DNA of 64,000 bases from Sandaracinaceae bacterium (GTDB taxonomy: Bacteria > Myxococcota_A > Polyangia > Polyangiales > Houyiibacteriaceae): contig JADJJE010000050.1 in NCBI GenBank assembly GCA_016706685.1, positions 62,001-126,000 on the forward strand. Reading direction: 5' to 3'. Shown piece by piece: positions 39,235 through 50,655 of the stretch. Under the pieces are notes generated by a model, which ran no database searches, had not been told where the DNA came from, and was given only the letters and a program-made list of their open reading frames with translations. The first letter of the stretch is position 1; each line of letters starts with the position of its first letter. The position numbers and the translations under genes were made by a program.

Positions 39235-40737
39235 GTGCCGCGCCTCGCCCCCGTGTTGATGCTCCAAGGGACCGCCTCCGACGTGGGCAAGAGCCTGCTG
39301 GTCACGGCCCTGTGCCGTGCCTTCGCGCGGGAGGGGCGGCGCGTGGCCCCGTTCAAGGCGCAGAACATGTCGCTCAACGCCTACGTCACGCCGGCCGGCG
39401 AGGAGATCGGCTCGGCGCAGGGCTTTCAGGCGGAGGCCGCCGGTGTGGTGCCCACCGCGTTGATGAACCCGCTGCTGGTGAAGCCCATGCCGGGGGGCGA
39501 GGCGCAGCTCATCGTGGGCGGGCACGCGGCGGGGCGCTACGACTACCGGCGCGTGCGCGGCGAGCACGAGGCGCACGCAGCGCTGATTGCCGAATCGCTC
39601 CGCACGCTCCGCAGCGAGCACGACCTGGTGATCGCAGAGGGCGCGGGCAGCTGCGCGGAGATCAACCTGCGCGCGTGGGACCTGGCCAACATGCACGTGG
39701 CCGAGCTGTGCGACGCGGCGGTGCTGCTGGTGGGCGACATCGACCGGGGCGGCGTGTACGCGTCGCTCCTCGGAACCGTGGGCGTGCTGTCCGAGAGCGA
39801 CCGGCGCTTCGTGCGTGGCTTCGTCATCAACAAGTTTCGCGGTGACCCGGCCGGCCTCGCGCCCGCGAACGCAGAGCTCACGCAGCGCAGCGGGCTGCCG
39901 CTGCTGGGCGTGGTGCCATTCCTGGCCGGGCACGGGCTGCCCGAAGAAGACGGCGCGAGCCTGGGGCAGGCGGGGAGCGTGCCACGCGCGGGGCGGCATC
40001 AGGTCGAGATCGCGGTGCCGCGCACGCCCGCGTTGTCCAACTTCGACGAGCTGCGGGCGCTGGCCGACGAGCCGGGCGTGGTGCTGCGCTACATCGACAA
40101 CGCGCGCGAGGTGCACGGCGCCGACCTGGTGATCCTGGCGGGCAGCCGCGCCACACGCTCGGATCTCGCATGGCTGCGCGAGCACGGCTTCGACGCGGCG
40201 CTGCGCGAGCGCGCGGCGCGCGGCGAGCCCATTCTGGGACTGTGCGGTGGCTGTCAGGCGCTGGCCGAGAGCATCCATGACGAGCAGGGCGTGGAGGGCG
40301 CGCCGGGCGTCACGCCAGGGCTCGGGCTCTTGCCCATCACGGTGCACTTCGAGCACGAGAAGCGCGTTTCGCGGGTGTCCGGGGTGGGCCGTCACCCGCT
40401 GCTGGGGGCGGGCCCGCTCGGGGGCTACCTGATGCACCACGGGCGCGTGCGGCCGGCGCGTGAGGGCGTGCTGCCCGCGCTGGTGCTGGACGGTGGCGAG
40501 CCCGACGGGGCGCAGGCGGGCAGCGTGCTGGGCAGCATGGTGCACGGGCTGTTGGACCACGCGGGCACACGCCACGCGCTGCTGCGGTGGCTGCGTCCGG
40601 GCGGGCCGTGGCAAGCGGCGACGGTGTCGGGAGCGCCACCGAACACGCCTCGCGAGGCCATGTACGACGCGCTGGCCGACCACGTGAGCGCCGCGCTCGA
40701 CATGGACCGCGTGCGTGCGATGGTGCCGAGGCCATGA
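39235..40737 (+). CDS. cobQ: Cobyric acid synthase
   Basis: 500 aa from GTG 39235. It amidates adenosylcobyrinic a,c-diamide side chains b, d, e and g using glutamine and ATP in cobalamin synthesis. Seen: LMLQGTASDVGKSLLVTALC (N-terminal P-loop-like ATP site), VAPFKAQNMSLNAYVTPAGE, VVIAEGAGS-type AEGAGSCAEINLRAWD, GDIDRGGVYASLLGT, and the glutamine amidotransferase part with PILGLCGGCQALAESI (Cys nucleophile) and GGYLMHHGRV (His). Usual length. Stop overlaps cobO by ATGA. Confidence 0.96.
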   Translation: MPRLAPVLMLQGTASDVGKSLLVTALCRAFAREGRRVAPFKAQNMSLNAYVTPAGEEIGSAQGFQAEAAGVVPTALMNPLLVKPMPGGEAQLIVGGHAAGRYDYRRVRGEHEAHAALIAESLRTLRSEHDLVIAEGAGSCAEINLRAWDLANMHVAELCDAAVLLVGDIDRGGVYASLLGTVGVLSESDRRFVRGFVINKFRGDPAGLAPANAELTQRSGLPLLGVVPFLAGHGLPEEDGASLGQAGSVPRAGRHQVEIAVPRTPALSNFDELRALADEPGVVLRYIDNAREVHGADLVILAGSRATRSDLAWLREHGFDAALRERAARGEPILGLCGGCQALAESIHDEQGVEGAPGVTPGLGLLPITVHFEHEKRVSRVSGVGRHPLLGAGPLGGYLMHHGRVRPAREGVLPALVLDGGEPDGAQAGSVLGSMVHGLLDHAGTRHALLRWLRPGGPWQAATVSGAPPNTPREAMYDALADHVSAALDMDRVRAMVPRP

Positions 40738-41372
40738 GCGACACCACCGAGAAGACCGAAGAAGAGCGCAACGCCGAGCACAACGCGAAGATGGCCGAGC
40801 TGAAGCGCAAGCAAGACGCCGAGGTGGCCAGCAAGACCGAGCGCCGCGGGCTCACGCTGGTGCACACGGGCGACGGCAAGGGCAAGAGCACGGCGGCCTT
40901 CGGCCTCGCCCTGCGCGCGGCGGGCAACGGCTTCCGGGTGTGCGTGGTGCAGTTCACCAAGGGCTCGTGGAAGACGGGCGAGGGCGCGCTGCTCAAGACC
41001 CTGCCGGGCGTGGACCACTTCATCGTGGGCGATGGCTTCACCTGGAACACGCAGGACCGCGCAGCGGACGTGGCCTCCGCCAAGGCGGGCTGGCAGGTGT
41101 GCGTGGACGCCATCGAGGCCAGCCGCGGGCCCGACCCCAAGTACCACCTCATCGTCATGGACGAGCTGAACATCATCCTGCGCTACGACTACCTGCCCAT
41201 CGAGCCCGTGGTGGAAGCCGTGCGCAACAAGCCGCGCGACCTGCACCTGTGCATCACGGGGCGCGACGCCAAGGCCGAGCTCATCGAGGTGGCCGACACG
41301 GTGACCGAGTTCGTGAAGGTGAAGCACGCCTACGACGCGGGCGTGAAGGCCATGCGCGGCATCGAGTTCTGA
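40734..41372 (+). CDS. cobO: Corrinoid adenosyltransferase
   Basis: 212 aa from ATG 40734, coupled to cobQ by a 4-nt overlap. It transfers the adenosyl group of ATP to reduced corrinoid. Seen: a charged N-terminal helix (EERNAEHNAKMAELKRKQDA), P-loop VHTGDGKGKSTAAFGLALRA, VCVVQFTKGSWKTGEG, TWNTQDRAADVASAKAGWQ, LIVMDELNIILRYDYLP and HLCITGRDAKAELIEVADTV. All are CobO/BtuR family landmarks. No other cobalamin genes are in the window. Confidence 0.96.
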   Translation: MSDTTEKTEEERNAEHNAKMAELKRKQDAEVASKTERRGLTLVHTGDGKGKSTAAFGLALRAAGNGFRVCVVQFTKGSWKTGEGALLKTLPGVDHFIVGDGFTWNTQDRAADVASAKAGWQVCVDAIEASRGPDPKYHLIVMDELNIILRYDYLPIEPVVEAVRNKPRDLHLCITGRDAKAELIEVADTVTEFVKVKHAYDAGVKAMRGIEF

Positions 41373-41420
41373 AACGGCATTTCACCCGGACGTCACGCGG
41401 GCTGTGGTAGACAAGCCGCT

Positions 41421-42188
41421 GTGAGCGCGCCCAGGACCAGCCCCGACAGCGAGCCCCCCAGCCTGCCGCACGACCCCGCGCCGCTGCAGCGCGTGCTCGA
41501 GCGCGTTCGGCAACACACCGGCCCCGGTGCTCCCGTGGTGGTGTTCGACCTCGACGCCACCCTGTTCGACAACCGGCCGCGCACGCTGGCCATCCTGCGG
41601 GAGTTCACGGAGAGCCTGCCCGACGCGGAGCAGCCGCTGCGCGACGCCCTCACCAAGCTGCAGCTGGACGACATGCGCTACCTGGTGTCCGACGCGGTGG
41701 AGCGCGTGGGCGTGGTGGACCCGCGCGCGGTCAAGCGCATCAGCTCGTTCTGGTGGGCGCGCTTCTTCAAGGACCGCTACATCCGCCACGACGTGCCCTC
41801 GCCGGGCGCCGTGGCCTATGCGCAGGCTTGCTACGACGCAGGCGCGAACCTGGTGTACCTCACCGGGCGCGACCTGCCGGGCATGCTGAGCGGCACGGTG
41901 AAGAAGCTGCGCGACGAGCGCTTCCCCATCGCGGTGGCGGGCACGCAGGTGATCCTGAAGCCGCACGTGAAGATGGGCGACGAGGAGTTCAAACGCGGGG
42001 TGCTGCCCTCGCTCGCGCGCCTGGGCACGCCCGTGGCGTTCTTCGACAACGAGCCGGCCAACTGCAACACGGCGGCGCAGCTGCTGCCCGAGGCCGACGT
42101 GGTGTGGCTGGACACGCAGTGCGTCCCCAACCCGCCGCCGCTGCTGCCCGGCGTGAGCATGGTGCGGCACTTCGAGGGCTTCGTGTGA
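41421..42188 (+). CDS. HAD-superfamily hydrolase
   Basis: 255 aa from GTG 41421. Motif I VVVFDLDATLFDNRPRTLAI (DxDxT), motif II LVYLTGRDLPG (Thr), Lys in LKPHVKMGDEEF, and motif IV region VAFFDNEPANCNTAAQLLPE. The cap lies between motifs I and II (~120 residues) and carries no recognisable subtype feature. The enzyme should be a cytoplasmic Mg-dependent phosphatase. Its stop overlaps the transporter start (GTGTGA), so the two are coupled; a phosphorylated transported substrate is an attractive but unproven link. Confidence 0.85.
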   Translation: MSAPRTSPDSEPPSLPHDPAPLQRVLERVRQHTGPGAPVVVFDLDATLFDNRPRTLAILREFTESLPDAEQPLRDALTKLQLDDMRYLVSDAVERVGVVDPRAVKRISSFWWARFFKDRYIRHDVPSPGAVAYAQACYDAGANLVYLTGRDLPGMLSGTVKKLRDERFPIAVAGTQVILKPHVKMGDEEFKRGVLPSLARLGTPVAFFDNEPANCNTAAQLLPEADVVWLDTQCVPNPPPLLPGVSMVRHFEGFV

Positions 42189-44041
42189 GCCACGCGCCGC
42201 CGGTGCACAGCGCGGCGTTCCGGCGCCGGCGCTTCTTCAACTGGTTCCCGCTGGGCCTCGCCTACGCGCTGCTCTACATGGGCCGCTACAACCTGACGGT
42301 GGCCAAGACCAACCTCGGTCAGCTCATGACCAAGGAGGACTTCGGGCTCATCTTCGGCGCAGGCACCGTGACCTACGCGTTCGCGTTCCTGGTGAACGGG
42401 CCGCTGGTGGACCGCGTGGGAGGCCGGCGCGGCATGCTGATCGGGCTCGCCGGATCGTGCGTGTCCAACGCAGCGATGGGGCTCTACCTGCACCACGTGC
42501 TCAGCAGCGCGGCGCCCACCGAGGCCCCGCTGCGGCTGGTGTTCAGCGCGCTCTACGCCGTGAACATGTACTTCCAGAGCTACGGCGCGGTCTCCATCGT
42601 GAAGGTCAACGCGCACTGGTTCCACGTGAGCGAGCGCGGCGGCTTCTCGGGCATCTTCGGGACCATGATCTCGAGCGGCATCTTCCTGGCGTTCACCGTG
42701 AACGGCTGGCTGCTGGACCTGGTGGAGGTGGCGCAGCCCGGGTCCACCACGGCCGAGCGCGCGTGGGTGGTCTTCGCGGTGCCGGGCGTGCTGCTGGCCC
42801 TCGCCTTCTTGGGTGAGCTGTTCCTGCTGCGCGACCGCCCGGGCCAAGCGGGCCACGCGGACTTCGACACGGGCGACGCCTCGAGCGGCGACGACGACCT
42901 GCCCGTGCCCACCATGCAGCTCTTCCGCCGCATCCTCACCAACCCCATCTTGCTGACGGTGGCCTTCATCGAGCTGTGCACGGGCGTGGTGCGCAACGGC
43001 GTGATGCACTGGTTCCCCATCTACGTGGGCGAGATCTGGGTGCTGCCGCCCACGCACACGCTGCGCTTCGGCGAGTGGACCGACCTGCGCTGGGTGCTGG
43101 CCTGCTTCGTGGCCGCGGCCATCTCGGGTGCCCTCGCGGCGCGCGCGGCGAGCGGCCGGCGCGGCATGTACGCCACCCTGGCGGGGCTCGCGTTCTTGGC
43201 GCCCTTCGTGCAGGCGGGCTGGGGCGGGCTCTTGATGATCGCCGGCGTGCTGGGCGGCAACGTGGCGGGCTGGGTGTCGGACCTGTTCTTCCAGAGCCGA
43301 CGCGGGCCGGCCGCCGCGGGGCTGTACGCCCTGCTCGCGCTGCTCACGCTGGCCATGGCCTTCGCGCTCGCGGTGCCGGACACGCTCGTGGCCAGCGCGG
43401 ACGAAGACTCGGGGCTGCGCGCGGGAGACCGCGTGCTGGCCATCGCCGGCGTGAGCGAGCTGCAAGCATGGTCCGACGTGCGCGCGGCGGTGGCCTGCTG
43501 GGAGCCCGTGTGCCGCGACAGCGCGTGGGACGCCGAGCGCTGCGAGTGCCGCACCAGCGGCGGCGTGCCCAACGCCTCGCTCGCGGCCGAGCGCCCCATC
43601 CCCGCGCGCGTGCTGCGTGACGGTGCCGAGCTCTCGCTGCAGCTGCCGGACCCGCGCCCCGCGCAGCGCGCCGGTGACCTCCGCCTCTTGAGCGCGCGCC
43701 CCGAGCTGCCCATGAGCCCCTTCTGGCTGGGCGGCCTAGTGTTCATGATGAGCCTCTGCGTGATCGGCACGCACGGCCTCTTGTCCGGCACGGCCACCAT
43801 GGACTTCGGCGGGCGCAAGGGCGCGGCCACGGCGGTGGGCGTCATCGACGGCTTCGTGTACCTGGGCACCGCGCTGCAGTCGGTGTGCCTCGGCTACCTC
43901 ACGAGCGAGAGCTGGTCCTACTGGCCGTGGTTCCTGCTGCCGTTCGCGGTGCTGGGCTTCGTGCTGTGCCTGCGCATCTGGAACGCCAAGCCGGGCGCGC
44001 GCGCCGCTGCGCCCTCAGACTCCATCCAACCACAAGTCTGA
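42185..44041 (+). CDS. OPA-family (GlpT/UhpT-like) MFS transporter with PDZ-like insertion
   Basis: 618 aa from GTG 42185; ordinary OPA transporters are about 450 aa. The first part matches the family: FFNWFPLGLAYALLYMGRYN, NLTVAKTNLGQLMTKEDFGL, AFLVNGPLVDRVGGRRGMLI, VNMYFQSYGAVSIVKVNAHW and GGFSGIFGTMISSGIFLAFT. Between two late helices about 110 residues (DNA roughly 43380-43720) are inserted: EDSGLRAGDRVLAIAGVSEL is a PDZ-like carboxylate-loop/strand signature, followed by a Cys-rich segment (WEPVCRDSAW, ERCECRTSGG) and PIPARVLRDGAELSLQLPDP. The last helices then resume (FWLGGLVFMMSLCVIGTHGL). Probably moves an organophosphate. Confidence 0.87.
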   Translation: MSHAPPVHSAAFRRRRFFNWFPLGLAYALLYMGRYNLTVAKTNLGQLMTKEDFGLIFGAGTVTYAFAFLVNGPLVDRVGGRRGMLIGLAGSCVSNAAMGLYLHHVLSSAAPTEAPLRLVFSALYAVNMYFQSYGAVSIVKVNAHWFHVSERGGFSGIFGTMISSGIFLAFTVNGWLLDLVEVAQPGSTTAERAWVVFAVPGVLLALAFLGELFLLRDRPGQAGHADFDTGDASSGDDDLPVPTMQLFRRILTNPILLTVAFIELCTGVVRNGVMHWFPIYVGEIWVLPPTHTLRFGEWTDLRWVLACFVAAAISGALAARAASGRRGMYATLAGLAFLAPFVQAGWGGLLMIAGVLGGNVAGWVSDLFFQSRRGPAAAGLYALLALLTLAMAFALAVPDTLVASADEDSGLRAGDRVLAIAGVSELQAWSDVRAAVACWEPVCRDSAWDAERCECRTSGGVPNASLAAERPIPARVLRDGAELSLQLPDPRPAQRAGDLRLLSARPELPMSPFWLGGLVFMMSLCVIGTHGLLSGTATMDFGGRKGAATAVGVIDGFVYLGTALQSVCLGYLTSESWSYWPWFLLPFAVLGFVLCLRIWNAKPGARAAAPSDSIQPQV

Positions 44042-44075
44042 CCGGGCACTAGCGGTTCGTGGTACCAATCCCCCC

Positions 44076-44816
44076 GTGACGTACCGCGACGAGACCGAGA
44101 CGCTGCGCGCGCAGGTGGAGAAGCTGGAAGGCGAGCTGGCCACGGCCAACGAGCAGGTGGCGCGGCTGCGCGGCGAGGCGCCCGGGAGCGCAGCGGGAGC
44201 GGCTGGGCCCGACAAGCTGGTGGGCGAGCCGCTGGTGTTCGAGGAGGAGCACGTGCTCCCGTACCGGCTGACCGAGCAGGGCTACGAGGCCGTCGCCGCG
44301 CTGCTGAAGGAGCGGCTGGCGGTGGACGTTGCGCAGGTGGGCAGCACGCTCAAAGGCACGGTGCGCGCGGGCGTGGGCCCCACGTTCTCGCTCACGTGCG
44401 AGGGCGACACGACCCACCTGAAGCTGAGCACGGACCTCACCATGCTGCGCGCCAGTACGCTGTCGGGGGCGTGGCTGGGCGGGCTCTTCGGTGGGCTGCC
44501 GGCCATCGGCATCATCCTGGACATGGCGCACAACGGCATCGGCTCGCCGCTGCACGCGCTGTGGGTGGTGCCCACGCTCATGCTCGGCGCGGGCCTCGGG
44601 ATGCGCAAGCTCACCGCCAAGCGCGCGCGCGAGGGTCGCGCCAAGCACAGCGGCACGTTCGCGGCGCTCCTGGACGTGGCGGCGCAGCACCGGCTGGAGG
44701 CGACGAGCGGCTCGCGCGTGCGCGTGGAGGTGGAGGCCGCGAGCGACACGGCGGCCGAGTCGGCGGAGAGGGGGCATGAAGCGCCTGCACGGGAGGCACG
44801 CGAGGGCGAGGCCTAG
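44076..44816 (+). CDS. Hypothetical protein with N-terminal coiled coil and two membrane helices
   Basis: 246 aa from GTG 44076. Residues 5-34 form a heptad coiled coil (ETLRAQVEKLEGELATANEQ). A ~90-residue alpha/beta segment (YRLTEQGYEAVAALLKERLA, TVRAGVGPTFSLTCEGDTTH) precedes two adjacent helices (LSGAWLGGLFGGLPAIGIIL, ALWVVPTLMLGAGLGM) and a charged basic C-terminus. No family recognised. Confidence 0.75.
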   Translation: MTYRDETETLRAQVEKLEGELATANEQVARLRGEAPGSAAGAAGPDKLVGEPLVFEEEHVLPYRLTEQGYEAVAALLKERLAVDVAQVGSTLKGTVRAGVGPTFSLTCEGDTTHLKLSTDLTMLRASTLSGAWLGGLFGGLPAIGIILDMAHNGIGSPLHALWVVPTLMLGAGLGMRKLTAKRAREGRAKHSGTFAALLDVAAQHRLEATSGSRVRVEVEAASDTAAESAERGHEAPAREAREGEA

Positions 44817-44858
44817 CGCCGACTGTCCTCTCTCGGCCGGATAGCTACACTCCCGCCC

Positions 44859-46484
<1,626 letters not shown>

Positions 46485-47382
46485 GCCGGTTGTCCGGCAT
46501 GTGACGGCGCCGGTGGTAGCCCGTGGCGTGCGACGCCGGCCAGTACCACGAGCCTCCGCGCACCACGCGGCGGTTGTGGCCGGGGCACTCGTCGGCGCCG
46601 GCGCACGGGCCCTTCGGGTCGCGGCCCTGGCACGCGGCGCCGCACGCCGCGTATGTGGGTGACCACCAGTCGGCCACCCACTCTTCGGCGTTGCCCGCCA
46701 TGTCGTAGAGGCCGTAGCGGCCGGCGGGGCGCGCGCCCACTTCGTTTACGCGGCCCGACGTGGGGCGGCTGCTGCGCTGACGGCGCCCGCAAGAGCGGCC
46801 CGTCCCGTCACGGATGATGGCCAGCGTGCAGTCGGCCTCTTGGTTGCCCCACGGGTGCGTCTCGCTCTGCGGGCCGCGCGCCGCCAGCTCCCACTCCGCC
46901 TCGGTGGGCAGGCGCTTGCCCTGCGCCGCACAGAACGCCCGCGCGCTGAACCAGCTCACCCCCGTGATGGCCTGCGTGGGCGCCGAGAAGTCGCGGTAGC
47001 GGGGGCCGTCCCGCGGGCAGTCACCAGCGCGCACGCACGCTTGGTAGGCGCCGTTGGTCACCTCGGTGGTGTCCATGAAGAACGTGCTCACCTCCACGCG
47101 ATGCGCCGGCGTGGTGGTAGGCGCGCGGTCCGAGTTGCCCGGCTGATCGCAGACGTGGTCGTCGGTGTCCACGCCCATCACGAACGACGCGCCGGTGACG
47201 CAAGACATGCCGGCGGGAGCGCTGGCGCAAGGGCGCGGAGTGAATGCTGCTTGTCCGCGCGTCTCGGGGGCCAGCGCCGAGCCGATGACGGCCAGCACCG
47301 TGAGGCAGACGCCCACACGAAAAGCTAGCCAGAGACGCGAGCGAGAGGGAGCGCGGCGGTGGAGCATGACGGGGCACACCAT

Positions 47383-48290
<908 letters not shown>

Positions 48291-48291
48291 C

Positions 48292-49626
48292 TCAACCGGC
48301 GAGCGCTGCCCGGCGACGCACCGCCGGGTACCGCACCAGCAGCGTGAGCGCGCGCACCACCACGTAGCCCACGAAGGCCAGCCACAGGCCGTGGTTGCCC
48401 AAGAGGTGCACCAGCACGGTTCCCCCCGCGATGAACGCCGCAGCCGACACCAGCGCGGCGTTGCGCATGTCGCGCGTGGCGGTGGCCCCGATGAACACAC
48501 CGTCCAGCTGGAAGGCCGCCACCGAGAGCAGCACGTAGGCCACGCACCACGGCAGGAAGACCTGCGCCTGCTCACGCACGCTGGGCAAGTCCGTCAGCGC
48601 ACGGATCACGTGACCGCCCCCGAAGGCGACCGCGATGGCGAGCCCCAGCGCCGTGACGAGCGCCAGCTCACTGGTGCGGCGGACCGCGTGAACGAACAGG
48701 TCGCGCCGAGCACTGCCGATGGCGCGCCCCACGAAGGACTCGGCCACGAACGCGAAGCCGTCCAGGAAGAACGCGCTGAAGCTGATGAGCTGCAGCAGAA
48801 TGTGGTTGGCCGCGAGCGTGGTGTCGCCGAACGCAGCGCCCTGGTTGGTGAACCACGCGAACCCCAGCAGAAGCGTGAACGTCCGGATCAAGATGTCGCC
48901 GTTGGCGCGCAGCGTCTCGGCCAAGCGGCGCCGGTCGGTCACGCGCGCCATGGGCAAGAAAGCCTCGCCATCCACCCGCTCGCGGGCGAGCCGCCTCAAC
49001 ACCACCGTGAGGGCCACGCCGAGGGTCACCCACTCGGCCAGCACCGTGCCGAGCGCGATGCCGGCCACGCCCCAGCCCAGCGCCCCTGCGAAGAGCACGC
49101 TCAGCCCCGCGTTGACCCCGTTCATGAGCACCTGGAGCGCGAGCAGCGTGCGCGTCTGCCCGCTGCCGATCAGGTGCCCCATCACCGCGAAGAGCGAGAG
49201 CGCCGCCGGGGCCCCCCAGATGCGCACCGCGAAGTACTGCGCCGCGGACGCCTCCACCTGGGGGCTGGCGTCGAACAGGCGCCACGCGAGCTGGCCGATG
49301 GGCCACTGCAGCGCCAGCAGCGCAACGCCGAGGACCACCGCGAGCGCCAGCGCCCGAGCCAACGCCGCGCGCACCTCCGCGTGGTCTCCCGCGCCGAGCG
49401 CCTGTGCCGTGAACCCGGTGGTGCCCATGCGCAGGAAGCCAAAGCTCCAGAACACGAAGTTGAAGAGCAGCGCCCCGAGCGCGATGGCGCCGAGCGCGTG
49501 CACCGCCCCGGTGTTCCCGATGACCGCCGTGTCCACCAGCCCCAGGAGCGGCGAGGCGATGTTGGCCAGCACCACGGGCCACGCGAGCGCGAGGACGTCT
49601 CGACGGGTCGGCAGGTCGGCGCTCAT
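48292..49626 (-). CDS. MATE-family efflux transporter
   Basis: 444 aa from ATG 49626. Twelve hydrophobic segments in two homologous halves. Seen: LAWPVVLANIASPLLGLVDT (first-helix 'P-D' motif of MATE), TAVIGNTGAVHALGAIALGA, GFLRMGTTGFTAQALGAGDH and, in the second half, FTNQGAAFGDTTLAANHILL with FAFVAESFVGRAIGSARRDL. The pump exchanges Na+ or H+ for drugs or metabolites at the inner membrane, DinF/NorM-like. The LysR gene upstream ends inside its start (ATGA overlap), so they form one transcript. The last codons border the low-quality region but the stop (TGA, 48294-48292) looks sound. Confidence 0.94.
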   Translation of the reverse strand: MSADLPTRRDVLALAWPVVLANIASPLLGLVDTAVIGNTGAVHALGAIALGALLFNFVFWSFGFLRMGTTGFTAQALGAGDHAEVRAALARALALAVVLGVALLALQWPIGQLAWRLFDASPQVEASAAQYFAVRIWGAPAALSLFAVMGHLIGSGQTRTLLALQVLMNGVNAGLSVLFAGALGWGVAGIALGTVLAEWVTLGVALTVVLRRLARERVDGEAFLPMARVTDRRRLAETLRANGDILIRTFTLLLGFAWFTNQGAAFGDTTLAANHILLQLISFSAFFLDGFAFVAESFVGRAIGSARRDLFVHAVRRTSELALVTALGLAIAVAFGGGHVIRALTDLPSVREQAQVFLPWCVAYVLLSVAAFQLDGVFIGATATRDMRNAALVSAAAFIAGGTVLVHLLGNHGLWLAFVGYVVVRALTLLVRYPAVRRRAALAG

Positions 49627-50522
49627 GGCAGGCGCGCGCCGCAGACGTCCCGAACGATGCCGCGCAGCCAGCGATGCCCCGGGTCCGCGTCCATGCGCGG
49701 GTGCCACAGCAGCGAGACCGTGATGTCGGCCATGGGAAAGGGCAGCCGGAAGGCGTGCATGCCCACGCGCAGGCCCTCGGTGTGGCGCTCGGGCACCGTG
49801 GCGATCAGGTCCGACGACCGCGCCAAGGCGATGGCCGTGGCGAAGCCGCCCACGATGGCCACGGAGTCGCGCTCGAGCCCGTGTGCGAGCAGCGCGTCGT
49901 CCACGATGCCCGTTGCCCTGCCCTGGCGTGACACCGCCACGTGCCGGCCGCGTGTGTAGCGAGACGCGGTCACCCTGCCCTTGGCCAGCGGGTGCCCGGC
50001 GCGCACCACGCCGATGAAGCGGTCGCGGAACAGCGCCTGGGCGCGCACCTCGGGCCCGGTCGTCTTGACCACCACGCCCGTCTCGAGATCCACCGCCTCG
50101 TTGCGCAGCGGGGTGCTGTCCTTGTCCGGCTTCTGCAGAAAGCACAGCCGCACACGCGGGGCCTCCCTGCCCACGCGCTCGATGAGCCTGGGACCAAACG
50201 TCTCCACGAAGCCCTCGGCGCTGCGCAGCGTGAACATGCGGTCAAGCTGCGCGGGCTGGATGGCCTCGGCCGGAACCAGCAGCGCCTCGGCGGCCTGCAC
50301 CACCGCGCCCACCTGCTCGCGCAGCTCACGCGCACGCGGCGTGGGCACCAGGCCTCGACCTGCGCGCACCAAGAGCGGGTCACCGGTGGTCTCGCGCAGC
50401 CGCGCCAGCGTGCGACTCATGGCCGACGGGCTGAGCTGCAGCCGCGCCGCCGCGCGCGCCACGCTGCCCTCGGTGAGCAGGACGTCGAGCGTGGTGAGCA
50501 GGTTGAGATCCGGTCGCGACAC
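49623..50522 (-). CDS. LysR-family transcriptional regulator
   Basis: 299 aa from GTG 50522. The N-terminal winged helix-turn-helix is typical: DLNLLTTLDVLLTEGSVARA then AARLQLSPSAMSRTLARLRE and TTGDPLLVRAGRGLVPTPRA. The effector domain has the two-lobed pattern with GVVRAGHPLAKGRV and GFATAIALARSSDLIATVPE. Divergent from an MFS pump and coupled to a MATE pump, it may control both. The minus-strand hexamer TAGCCT (50534-50529) ends 6 nt before the GTG. Confidence 0.95.
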   Translation of the reverse strand: MSRPDLNLLTTLDVLLTEGSVARAAARLQLSPSAMSRTLARLRETTGDPLLVRAGRGLVPTPRARELREQVGAVVQAAEALLVPAEAIQPAQLDRMFTLRSAEGFVETFGPRLIERVGREAPRVRLCFLQKPDKDSTPLRNEAVDLETGVVVKTTGPEVRAQALFRDRFIGVVRAGHPLAKGRVTASRYTRGRHVAVSRQGRATGIVDDALLAHGLERDSVAIVGGFATAIALARSSDLIATVPERHTEGLRVGMHAFRLPFPMADITVSLLWHPRMDADPGHRWLRGIVRDVCGARLP

Positions 50523-50655
50523 CCCCGGAGGCTACCACACCGCGCAGTGGTGACATGGCGTCAAACGCACGTGTCGAGTGCATCCCGTGCGCGTTCCGCC
50601 ATGCCATGCGGGGGTCTAGGTTTCTCTCATCACCCCCCGAGAGGCGCCGAAGACC

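Noticed and set aside
38527..40683. A 718-aa minus-strand frame opposite cobQ.
   Set aside because: His/Gln/Arg-rich shadow of cobyric acid synthase without any motif.
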